A stretch of 5,755 nucleotides of DNA from Nitrosarchaeum sp. (lineage in GTDB: Archaea; Thermoproteota; Nitrososphaeria; Nitrososphaerales; Nitrosopumilaceae), in NCBI GenBank assembly GCA_013140415.1, contig JABFSW010000143.1, positions 1 to 5,755 on the forward strand, in the 5' to 3' direction. The notes beneath the pieces were generated by a model. The model was given only the letters and a program-made list of their open reading frames with translations. It did no database searches and was not told the origin of the DNA. The number at the start of each line of letters is the position of its first letter. Position 1 is the first letter of the stretch. This document shows positions 1 through 4,510 of the stretch, one piece after another. The position numbers and the translations under genes are program-made.

Positions 1-8
1 GATTATTA

Positions 9-16
9 TTATATCT
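9..16 (+). promoter_or_regulatory. Candidate TATA box for the glycerate kinase gene
   Basis: The AT-rich stretch TTATATCT is centred about 26 nt before the ATG at 39, the spacing expected of an archaeal TBP site when transcription begins at the start codon. No Shine-Dalgarno-like sequence lies just before the ATG, in keeping with leaderless initiation. The window edge hides what lies further upstream. Confidence 0.4.
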
Positions 17-38
17 TGCAGTAAGAGAAAATTAGTAT

Positions 39-1316
39 ATGATTATTCAGAATTATGAAGATTTAGCAACATCAGAGAGAAAAAAAGAGTGTTTAGATAT
101 TTTGGAGGCAGGACTAAGAGCTGCAGAACCAGAGAACATCATACCAAAATTTGTCACTCCAGAAGAAATTAGAATTAATGGAAAAATTCTCAAACTACAA
201 GGCTTTTCAAACATTTACACAGTAGCATTTGGAAAAGCCGGAGATTCTATGACAAGGGCATTAAATGCAATTATTCCAATTAAAAGTGGAATCATAGTAA
301 TTCCAAAAGGATCCAAATCAAAAATAAAAGGTAAAAAATTTCAGATTTTTAATTCTGGGCATCCAAAACCAGATCAAACAAGCATAAAAGCTGCAAAAGA
401 GGTGACAAAATTTCTTCAAAATAGAAGAGACGGAGAATTGGTAATTTTTCTTGTTTCAGGTGGGGGATCATCATTGCTTGCCATTCCAGATGACATAACA
501 TTAGATGATAAAATCTATGTAACCAATTTACTGTTAAAATCAGGGGCAAATATTCAAGAATTTAATTGCATTAGAAAGCATTTGTCAAAAATAAAAGGTG
601 GCAGACTAGTTGAAAATATCAAATGCCATGGAATTGGACTTGTGATGTCAGATGTTGAAGGAGATGATCTTTCAGCCATTGCATCAGGGACAACATACAT
701 GGATAATACCACTTTTCTAGATGCGCTAAATATAATCAACAAGTACAAATTAAAAAACAAAATTCCATTAGAAATTCTACAAATACTTGAAGATGGGTTT
801 AAAGGAAAAATTCCTGAAACCCCAAAAAAAGCGAAGATAGAAAATTACATCATTGCAAACAACAAAGATTGTCTAAAAGCAATGGAAGTCAAAGCCAAAG
901 AACTCGGGTATAAAGTAAAAACAATACAAGTGTTTGGCAACATAAAAGATGCCACACAAACAATCATGGAAAACATACCAGAGGGACAAAAAAGTGGCCT
1001 CATTTTTGGTGGTGAAACTACAGTTGAAGTCATTGGAAAAGGATCAGGCGGAAGAAGTCAAGAATTAGTTTTAAGAATTTTAAAGAATTCACAAAATTTG
1101 AAAAAAATGATCATTGCATCAATGGGAACAGATGGAATAGATGGAAATACATTTTTTGCAGGAGCCATAACAGAGAATAGCAAAATAGATGAATCAATAA
1201 TCAAAGAATTCTTAAAAAACAGTGACTCTGGAAGATTTTTTCAAAAACAAAAAAGCAACATCAGGACAGATTCTACTCACACAAATCTAATGGACATAGG
1301 CGTAATATTGAAATAG
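39..1316 (+). CDS. Glycerate 2-kinase (MOFRL / DUF4147 family)
   Basis: This 425-residue protein matches the class II glycerate kinase family, which phosphorylates D-glycerate with ATP to 2-phosphoglycerate in the cytoplasm. Visible landmarks in family order are FGKA (residues 64-67, with the probable catalytic Lys66), SGGGSSLL (140-147), the N-x-x-RKHLS-x-x-KGG stretch (176-188), SDVEGDD then IASG (204-217), and in the C-terminal MOFRL domain GGE (324-326), GGRSQEL (337-343), GTDGIDG (363-369) and a terminal TNLMD (415-419). Length and motif order are complete, so it should be active. The ATG is the first start after an in-frame TAG at 33-35. A TATA-like box about 26 nt upstream suggests a leaderless message. 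The gene ends two bases before a convergent microORF. The route supplying glycerate is not visible here. Archaeal members generally make the 2-phospho rather than the 3-phospho product, but the regiospecificity is family knowledge, not seen in the sequence. Confidence 0.93.
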   Translation: MIIQNYEDLATSERKKECLDILEAGLRAAEPENIIPKFVTPEEIRINGKILKLQGFSNIYTVAFGKAGDSMTRALNAIIPIKSGIIVIPKGSKSKIKGKKFQIFNSGHPKPDQTSIKAAKEVTKFLQNRRDGELVIFLVSGGGSSLLAIPDDITLDDKIYVTNLLLKSGANIQEFNCIRKHLSKIKGGRLVENIKCHGIGLVMSDVEGDDLSAIASGTTYMDNTTFLDALNIINKYKLKNKIPLEILQILEDGFKGKIPETPKKAKIENYIIANNKDCLKAMEVKAKELGYKVKTIQVFGNIKDATQTIMENIPEGQKSGLIFGGETTVEVIGKGSGGRSQELVLRILKNSQNLKKMIIASMGTDGIDGNTFFAGAITENSKIDESIIKEFLKNSDSGRFFQKQKSNIRTDSTHTNLMDIGVILK

Positions 1317-1318
1317 AT

Positions 1319-1417
1319 TTAGTTGCACAAAACTTGTTTTTCTATTTTTTCTTTTCTCATTTTGGCTATAACCGCAGCTAATTGTGCATCATGAATTTCG
1401 TCAAGAGTTTCGCACAT
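1319..1417 (-). CDS. Candidate 32-aa microprotein, convergent to glycerate kinase
   Basis: On the minus strand an ATG at 1417-1415 opens a 32-codon frame ending in TAA at 1321-1319. The protein begins MCETLDEIHDAQLAAVIAKM and continues RKEKIEKQVLCN. It reads as one charged amphipathic helix, acidic in the first third and basic in the last, with a Cys near each end (residues 2 and 31). There is no transmembrane segment or signal peptide. Support for a real gene: its stop lies two bases from the end of the glycerate kinase gene, as in other tightly packed convergent pairs here, and TTTAAGTA is centred 26-27 nt before the ATG, ideal for a leaderless archaeal promoter. Against it: it is very short, and its Lys-rich half is the complement of a terminator-like T-tract. 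I recognise no family and assign no function. Confidence 0.45.
   Translation of the reverse strand: MCETLDEIHDAQLAAVIAKMRKEKIEKQVLCN
1336..1357 (+). terminator. T-rich archaeal terminator after the glycerate kinase gene
   Basis: Runs of five, six and four T (1337-1341, 1345-1350, 1352-1355) start about 20 nt after the stop codon. There is no obvious strong hairpin. Archaeal RNA polymerase stops at such U-tracts without a stem, so this is a good termination signal. On the other strand the same bases encode the Lys/Glu-rich half of a candidate microprotein. Confidence 0.5.
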
Positions 1418-1439
1418 ACCAAAAGAATATCTTTACACA

Positions 1440-1447
1440 TACTTAAA
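1440..1447 (-). promoter_or_regulatory. TATA box for the minus-strand microORF
   Basis: Read on the minus strand this is TTTAAGTA, spanning -30 to -23 relative to the ATG at 1417. This is close to the archaeal box consensus and at the expected distance for leaderless transcription. It is one of the main arguments that the 32-aa frame is expressed. Confidence 0.45.
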
Positions 1448-1494
1448 CAATGATTGAAAATTTTGAAGGATTATTCTGAGATTTTATTATGATT

Positions 1495-1504
1495 GTTTAA
1501 AATA
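1495..1504 (+). promoter_or_regulatory. Possible distal TATA box for the microORF / RAM-domain unit
   Basis: GTTTAAAATA is a strong TATA-like sequence in the non-coding gap. A start about 26 nt downstream would give a leader of roughly 50-65 nt before the Cys-rich microORF. A nearer candidate lies at 1564-1573; only 5'-end mapping would tell which is used. Confidence 0.3.
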
Positions 1505-1563
1505 CATCTGTAAAATGAATAAATTTTTAATTAAAAATAGATTGCTTGAAATATCATAATGAG

Positions 1564-1573
1564 CATATTATAC
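1564..1573 (+). promoter_or_regulatory. Possible proximal TATA box for the Cys-rich microORF
   Basis: CATATTATAC is centred about 22 nt before the second in-frame ATG of the microORF (1590-1592). It would fit a near-leaderless transcript starting there rather than at the ATG at 1575, which lies too close to the box to be on the transcript. The spacing is a little short of the usual 26 nt. Confidence 0.3.
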
Positions 1574-1574
1574 T

Positions 1575-1667
1575 ATGAACAAAAAAAATATGAGTGAATG
1601 TGAAGAGCCATCTTGCATATGTAAGTGTCATGAAGAAATAGGGCATAGAAGAAGGATGAGAGGATAA
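1575..1667 (+). CDS. Candidate Cys-rich microprotein upstream of the RAM-domain gene
   Basis: This 30-codon frame runs from ATG at 1575 to TAA at 1665-1667. From the internal ATG at 1590 it would be 25 residues. From that second Met the protein reads MSECEEPSCICKCHEEIGHR and ends with the basic tail RRMRG. Four Cys and two His in short spacing (C-x4-C-x-C-x-CH-x4-H) are what a small metal-binding knuckle or a thiol-rich peptide would show, followed by an Arg-rich tail. The stop lies three bases before the ATG of the RAM-domain gene, so the two would be co-transcribed and perhaps translationally coupled. The purine-rich 3' end (GATGAGAGG) also serves as the possible ribosome-binding site for the next gene. 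No family is recognised. It could instead be a regulatory leader peptide, or chance. Confidence 0.4.
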   Translation: MNKKNMSECEEPSCICKCHEEIGHRRRMRG

Positions 1668-1670
1668 GAC

Positions 1671-1916
1671 ATGGAAATAGCATATATCTTGATACAATGT
1701 GACTTGGGTTCAGAAGAACAAATCATTAAAGAGATTATGAAAATTCCAGAGATAAAAGAAGTGAGAGGAACATATGGAATCTATGATGTTTTTTGCAAGG
1801 TACAGGCAGACACTAAAGAAATACTTGATCAAGTAATTACCAACAAGATTAGAAAGATTCAAAAAATTCGTTCAACTATAACCTTGCATTATATTCCATC
1901 GCAGGGGGGCAAGTAA
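1671..1916 (+). CDS. Stand-alone Lrp/AsnC ligand-binding (RAM) domain protein
   Basis: All 81 residues correspond to the C-terminal effector-binding domain of Lrp/AsnC regulators, with no DNA-binding helix-turn-helix. The expected ferredoxin-like order is visible: strand AYILIQC (4-10), helix with GSEEQIIKEI (13-22), the effector-pocket signature G33-x-YG-x-YD (33-39) leading into strand VFCKV (40-44), a second helix (about 48-62), and the closing strand STITLHYI (68-75). Such proteins form dimers or higher oligomers that bind amino acids or other small molecules, and may modulate full-length Lrp partners. The ligand here is unknown. The ATG at 1671 is preceded by a purine-rich GAGAGG stretch at suitable spacing. 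It sits between a Cys-rich microORF and a Cys/His-rich small protein on the same strand, with gaps of 3 and 0 nt, pointing to a single operon. Confidence 0.88.
   Translation: MEIAYILIQCDLGSEEQIIKEIMKIPEIKEVRGTYGIYDVFCKVQADTKEILDQVITNKIRKIQKIRSTITLHYIPSQGGK
1903..1908 (+). promoter_or_regulatory. Shine-Dalgarno-like site for the TTG-start zinc-protein gene
   Basis: AGGGGG lies inside the last codons of the RAM-domain gene, 8 nt before the TTG at 1917. In this AT-rich sequence a G6 run stands out, and it supports TTG as the true start of an internal operon gene that cannot be leaderless. Confidence 0.4.
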
Positions 1917-2153
1917 TTGTTAGAAAAACCATTTAATCCAGACTTGTTGTATAATGGAATTGTCCATTACTACATGGATAAAAAAGGATATTCAAAAGAC
2001 AAGGCAAATTCAATTGCACAGACAGTAGTACAAAGAGAAGTGCAAAGAAGAATATGTAAAAATGAAAAGTGCAAGCATTTCTCACATGATCATATTAGAA
2101 ATTCAGAAACATGTTTGGTTCTAGATTGTGATTGTGGAAAATTTTCAAATTAG
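1917..2153 (+). CDS. Small protein with a Cys/His-rich, probably zinc-binding C-terminus
   Basis: This 78-residue protein has no function I can name. The first half (about 1-45) looks helical and charged, with DKKGYSKDKANSIAQ (21-35) suggesting a short helical fold. The second half concentrates possible metal ligands: C47, C52, H54, H57, H59, C66, C71 and C73, the pattern of a compact zinc-binding module. The start is TTG, directly after the TAA of the RAM-domain gene. No ATG occurs until codon 20, and the AGGGGG at 1903-1908 gives a Shine-Dalgarno-like site at a fitting distance. Both genes share a reading frame, so a stop-codon readthrough would make one 160-residue protein, though two separate proteins is the simpler reading. 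The 3' end overlaps the convergent nuclease gene by 4 nt. Confidence 0.8.
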   Translation: MLEKPFNPDLLYNGIVHYYMDKKGYSKDKANSIAQTVVQREVQRRICKNEKCKHFSHDHIRNSETCLVLDCDCGKFSN

Positions 2154-3136
2154 ATAAAATTATCCAGAGAGTTTTCACGTAATGGTTGTGCACTAATCCC
2201 AATTTTCCTCAGGTGTTCAGCAAATTCCTCAACAAATCCATGAATGGTATAAACCTGTTCGGCACCTGAACGTATCACCATATCTACTAGCTCATTAAAA
2301 TCACAATGATCACTCATAGGAATGGAGTAATCAGAACGTCTTCCAAATGCAAATCTAGTAGATTGCGCCCAGCCACTAAAACCAATGGTGACTGCACCAT
2401 ATTTTGATTTCATATCTTTGAGAAATTGATTTTTTTCAGACATCATTGGTGCTACCATTACCCACGGTTTTTTGTATAATAGCCCCTTTTCCTCTGCTTC
2501 AGAATGACTAATTCCATTATTTAGAGAAACACCAAGTTGTTGATGAAGTGTGTTCATTTGTTTTACAGAATCATGAAAGTAAAGAGGACCCCAATGTCCA
2601 AAGAGTTGAGTAATAGTTTGAGCTTTTCCTAGCTGATATCCCAACAATATGACAGGGATGCCTTTTCCGTAAAATTCTGAAACTAATTCATTTACTTGTT
2701 TTTGTATTTCTTCTAATTTTGGAAATCTGAATTCAGGTAAGCCAAACGTACACTCTGTAATCAGTGTTTTACATTTGGGAATAATTGCACCTTTTAGAAA
2801 TCCTCGACTTCTTGTACAAATATCCCCGGTATAGAAAATATCATCAAAAAGCAAACCCCTTGCGCCTAAAATATGACCGCTGTCAATTAATGAAAAATCA
2901 TCAATATTTTGGAGGTGATTTTCCATCTTAAAGCCTCTAAGATTAGCGATTTCACTGGTCTCAAGGGACGAAAGTATTGTACCGCCATTTTTTGATGGGA
3001 GATGATCAGAGTGTGCATGAGATACAAAATTAACTCCGGCAGAATCAGGATTTTTTGGATCCAAGCATACCCTTTTACCATTAATCTCACATAGAATACC
3101 ATTTTTTGTCATCTTAATAGAATGAGGCAATGTCAA
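2150..3136 (-). CDS. Metallo-beta-lactamase-fold nuclease with beta-CASP-like motifs (mRNA 3'-end processing factor / ligase-associated exonuclease type)
   Basis: This 328-residue protein shows the metal site of the superfamily: HAHSDH (40-45), SGHILGA with H88 (86-92) and YTGD with D105 (102-105). These are followed by beta-CASP-like elements: TECTFG with E128 (127-132), LGYQLGKAQ (165-173), SDHCDF with H277 (275-280) and a terminal THGF-like segment, IHGF, with H299 (298-301). Length and the GK-A-Q segment match the roughly 330-residue exonucleases related to SNM1 and to archaeal mRNA 3'-end processing factors. It is expected to be a zinc-dependent nuclease in the cytoplasm; whether its substrate is DNA or RNA cannot be told. 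No DNA ligase gene lies within view. The start is uncertain among TTG at 3136, TTG at 3130 and ATG at 3112. The family's conserved N-terminus begins near the ATG, while the promoter position favours a TTG. Confidence 0.85.
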   Translation of the reverse strand: MTLPHSIKMTKNGILCEINGKRVCLDPKNPDSAGVNFVSHAHSDHLPSKNGGTILSSLETSEIANLRGFKMENHLQNIDDFSLIDSGHILGARGLLFDDIFYTGDICTRSRGFLKGAIIPKCKTLITECTFGLPEFRFPKLEEIQKQVNELVSEFYGKGIPVILLGYQLGKAQTITQLFGHWGPLYFHDSVKQMNTLHQQLGVSLNNGISHSEAEEKGLLYKKPWVMVAPMMSEKNQFLKDMKSKYGAVTIGFSGWAQSTRFAFGRRSDYSIPMSDHCDFNELVDMVIRSGAEQVYTIHGFVEEFAEHLRKIGISAQPLRENSLDNFI

Positions 3137-3154
3137 ACAAAATAATTAGATTTG

Positions 3155-3162
3155 ATATAAAT
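3155..3162. promoter_or_regulatory. Shared TATA-like element between the nuclease and purN genes
   Basis: ATATAAAT on the plus strand (ATTTATAT on the minus) is the main box-like sequence in the 52-bp divergent gap. Its centre is about 30 nt from the purN TTG at 3189 and 22-28 nt from the two TTG candidates of the nuclease. It could serve both directions or only one. The gap is too short for two fully separate promoters with operators. Confidence 0.4.
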
Positions 3163-3188
3163 TGCAGCTTTGATCTACTATTGACTAG

Positions 3189-3806
3189 TTGCTAAATCTG
3201 GGAATTTTAATTTCAGGTCGCGGGAGCAATATGGAAGCTATTTTAAAATCAATTAAACGTAAAAAAATTCCCATAAATCCAGCTGTCATCATATCAAATA
3301 AATCAGATGCCAAAGGTTTGAAGATTGCACAGAGATTAGGCATTAAAACAGAAGTAATTGAAAGTAAAGATTTCAAAGGAAATAGATTGGAATACGATAA
3401 AAAAATAATATCAACACTAGAAAGGTATGGAGTCACACCAAAAAATGGACTGGTATGTTTAGCAGGATTTATGAGGATAATTAGTCCCGAATTTGTGAAA
3501 AAATACAAAAATAGAATTATCAATATTCATCCAGCTTTACTTCCAGCTTTTCCAGGACTTGGTGCACAAAAACAGGCAATAGAGTGCGGTTCAAAATATT
3601 CAGGATGTACAGTACACTTTGTAGATTCAGGTGTAGATACAGGACCAATAATTTTACAATCAATAGTCAAAATAAGAAAAGGCGACACAGAAAAAACATT
3701 ATCTAAACGTATTTTGGTAAAAGAACATCAAGCATATCCTGAGGCCATTAGGTTATTTGCAGAAAAGAAAATAAAAATTTCAGGTAGAAAAATAATAATT
3801 AGCTAA
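3189..3806 (+). CDS. purN: Phosphoribosylglycinamide formyltransferase (GAR transformylase 1)
   Basis: PurN transfers the formyl group of 10-formyl-tetrahydrofolate to glycinamide ribonucleotide, the third step of purine synthesis. The 205-residue sequence is a full-length match: the N-terminal phosphate-binding loop SGRGSN (9-14), the folate-site segment LAGFMRIIS (91-99), the catalytic segment N112-I-H114-PALLP (112-119) then FPGLGA (121-126), and VDSGVDTGPII (145-155) carrying the catalytic Asp150. N112, H114 and D150 correspond to the E. coli triad Asn106, His108 and Asp144. The TTG start is forced by an in-frame TAG directly before it, and the next ATG (codon 15) would delete the glycine loop. 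It is divergent from the nuclease gene and convergent, with overlapping stop codons, with the cupin gene. The enzyme uses the product of FolD, encoded about 700 bp downstream. Confidence 0.96.
   Translation: MLNLGILISGRGSNMEAILKSIKRKKIPINPAVIISNKSDAKGLKIAQRLGIKTEVIESKDFKGNRLEYDKKIISTLERYGVTPKNGLVCLAGFMRIISPEFVKKYKNRIINIHPALLPAFPGLGAQKQAIECGSKYSGCTVHFVDSGVDTGPIILQSIVKIRKGDTEKTLSKRILVKEHQAYPEAIRLFAEKKIKISGRKIIIS
3762..3792 (-). terminator. Candidate U-tract terminator for the ABM-cupin unit, inside the purN 3' end
   Basis: Read on the minus strand, three T-rich runs follow the cupin stop codon within about 40 nt (3792-3788, 3777-3773, 3771-3762). Because the genes overlap end to end, termination must occur antisense to purN. 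The tract is also simply the complement of Lys codons, so it may be coincidental. Confidence 0.3.
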
Positions 3807-4123
3807 GAGTCAGGTCCACCAAAAAAATACAGTACAGTTAGTTCTTTGGAATTTCCATGGAAAAAATGCTCTATTTTTTGTCCTACAAAATACATTTTAT
3901 TTTCAGAAATAGGATAATCCACCTCTTTAATTTTTAAAAACCCGTCACCTTTGAGAATAAAATATACTTCATCGCTATCATGAGGTTCTTGTGTATCTTT
4001 TTCGCCAGGTTGCAATACCAATACACCTGCAGCAAGATTTTCATTATTGATAAAAGTATGAAAATAATTACTGCTTTTTTTTATTTTTTCTATATATTCG
4101 TCTATGTTAAAAACGGATTTCAT
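3803..4123 (-). CDS. Small single-domain cupin
   Basis: This 106-residue protein has a cupin barrel. The first motif fits G40-x5-E46-x-H48-x3-E52-x6-G59, the family pattern with Glu in place of the first His. The second motif has H86 within VGQKIEHFFHGN (80-91). A metal ion held by E46, H48, E52 and H86 is therefore likely, although small cupins range from dioxygenases and isomerases to pure binding proteins, so no reaction is assigned. The first 30 residues form a helical, Lys-rich lead-in. It begins one base after the stop of the ABM-domain gene and is surely its operon partner. Its TAG overlaps the TAA of purN on the other strand. No clear ribosome-binding site precedes the ATG; coupling to upstream translation would explain this. 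Confidence 0.85.
   Translation of the reverse strand: MKSVFNIDEYIEKIKKSSNYFHTFINNENLAAGVLVLQPGEKDTQEPHDSDEVYFILKGDGFLKIKEVDYPISENKMYFVGQKIEHFFHGNSKELTVLYFFGGPDS
3874..3903 (+). terminator. Weak candidate terminator for purN, inside the cupin gene
   Basis: A run of six T (3874-3879) followed by TTTTATTTT (3895-3903) is the first T-rich stretch on the plus strand after the purN stop, about 70 nt downstream. If used, the purN transcript would have a 3' tail antisense to the end of the cupin gene. Confidence 0.22.
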
Positions 4124-4124
4124 G

Positions 4125-4409
4125 TTATTGTGAAGATACAGTGTAAAATTTTGGCTCGGGTAGTTTTTCCATGTACGATATAGCTACAGAGTGAAGTTTT
4201 TCGTGTTCTGAGCTTTGATGCATTTTACTAAATGTTTCAAGATTCTCAAATTCAACTAACACGCAATGTTTACCGTCTTTAGTTTCCAAAAGGCGCCTAT
4301 TTACAAACCCATCAAATTTGGATATGATTTTATTTGATTCAGAAAACCATTTTTTAAAGTTAACAACAGAGTTGGGTTTTATTTGAATATCAGATATCAC
4401 TATAAACAT
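4125..4409 (-). CDS. ABM-family (antibiotic biosynthesis monooxygenase-like) dimeric alpha-beta barrel protein
   Basis: The 94 residues fit the ABM ferredoxin-like fold: strand FIVISDIQIKP (2-12), helix with FKKWFSESNKIISKF (18-32), GFVNRRLLE (34-42), strand HCVLVEFEN (48-56), and helix FSKMHQSSEHEKLH (60-73). Relatives include cofactor-free monooxygenases and IsdG/HmoA-type heme-degrading enzymes. His73 falls where the heme-binding His of IsdG lies, but the catalytic Asn and Trp of IsdG appear replaced by Ser6 and Met63 in my by-eye alignment. Heme degradation is therefore not supported. It is the first gene of a two-gene minus-strand unit with a small cupin one base downstream. A shared oxidative or small-molecule-handling role is a guess. 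The ATG has an AT-rich box at the spacing typical of leaderless genes. Confidence 0.8.
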   Translation of the reverse strand: MFIVISDIQIKPNSVVNFKKWFSESNKIISKFDGFVNRRLLETKDGKHCVLVEFENLETFSKMHQSSEHEKLHSVAISYMEKLPEPKFYTVSSQ

Positions 4410-4431
4410 GATAACACCGTCAAATGCTCAC

Positions 4432-4439
4432 ATAATTTT
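4432..4439 (-). promoter_or_regulatory. Candidate TATA box for the ABM-cupin unit
   Basis: AAAATTAT on the minus strand spans -30 to -23 from the ATG at 4409. Position is ideal; the sequence is only a moderate match to the archaeal box. It sits in a 101-bp divergent gap shared with the folD promoter. Confidence 0.38.
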
Positions 4440-4480
4440 GTTTCTCAGATTTTCAAATTCAGATTAACGCGTTTCAAGGA

Positions 4481-4488
4481 TTAAATAT
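4481..4488 (+). promoter_or_regulatory. TATA box for folD
   Basis: TTAAATAT is centred 26-27 nt before the folD ATG at 4511 and is preceded by purine-rich AAGGA, where a BRE would lie. It is the clearest promoter in the window. With no Shine-Dalgarno sequence before the ATG, a leaderless folD transcript is expected. Confidence 0.55.
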
Positions 4489-4510
4489 CTACAAGTCAGA
4501 AATATTCTTA

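Noticed and set aside
349..1033. Three minus-strand open frames of 62-68 codons inside the glycerate kinase gene
   Set aside because: They are antisense shadows of a clearly coding, motif-complete gene. Their translations show no family features and they have no promoter context.
1515..1559. A 14-codon frame starting at ATG 1515 in the intergenic region
   Set aside because: Too short, AT-rich, and only about 15 nt from the nearest TATA-like box, so its ATG would not be on that transcript.
1317..1670. Possible structured RNA or riboswitch in the 354-nt region between the long ORFs
   Set aside because: I saw no extended GC-bearing stems or known riboswitch core. The region is better explained by two microORFs, promoters and a T-tract terminator.
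2153..2164. Short inverted repeat GATAA-AA-TTATC after the 78-aa ORF, considered as a terminator hairpin
   Set aside because: Five AT-rich pairs with a two-base loop cannot form a stable hairpin and no U-tract follows. Such repeats are common by chance here.
2887..3102. A 71-codon minus-strand frame overlapping the nuclease gene
   Set aside because: It lies wholly within the motif-bearing N-terminal part of the nuclease in another frame and its sequence is low in recognisable structure.
3185..3523. A 112-codon minus-strand frame opposite purN
   Set aside because: It is hydrophobic-looking and long, but is the complement of conserved purN codons. A hydrophobic antisense product is expected from Lys/Glu-rich, AT-rich coding sequence.
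3980..4183. A 67-codon plus-strand frame opposite the cupin gene, with a hydrophobic aromatic-rich stretch like a membrane segment
   Set aside because: The apparent membrane segment is the antisense of Lys/Ile-rich codons at the cupin N-terminus. It spans the junction of two better supported genes.
4441..4466. Repeated CAGATT words and a loose inverted symmetry in the ABM/folD divergent gap, considered as an operator
   Set aside because: The match is short and imperfect in AT-rich DNA, and nothing else in the window repeats it.
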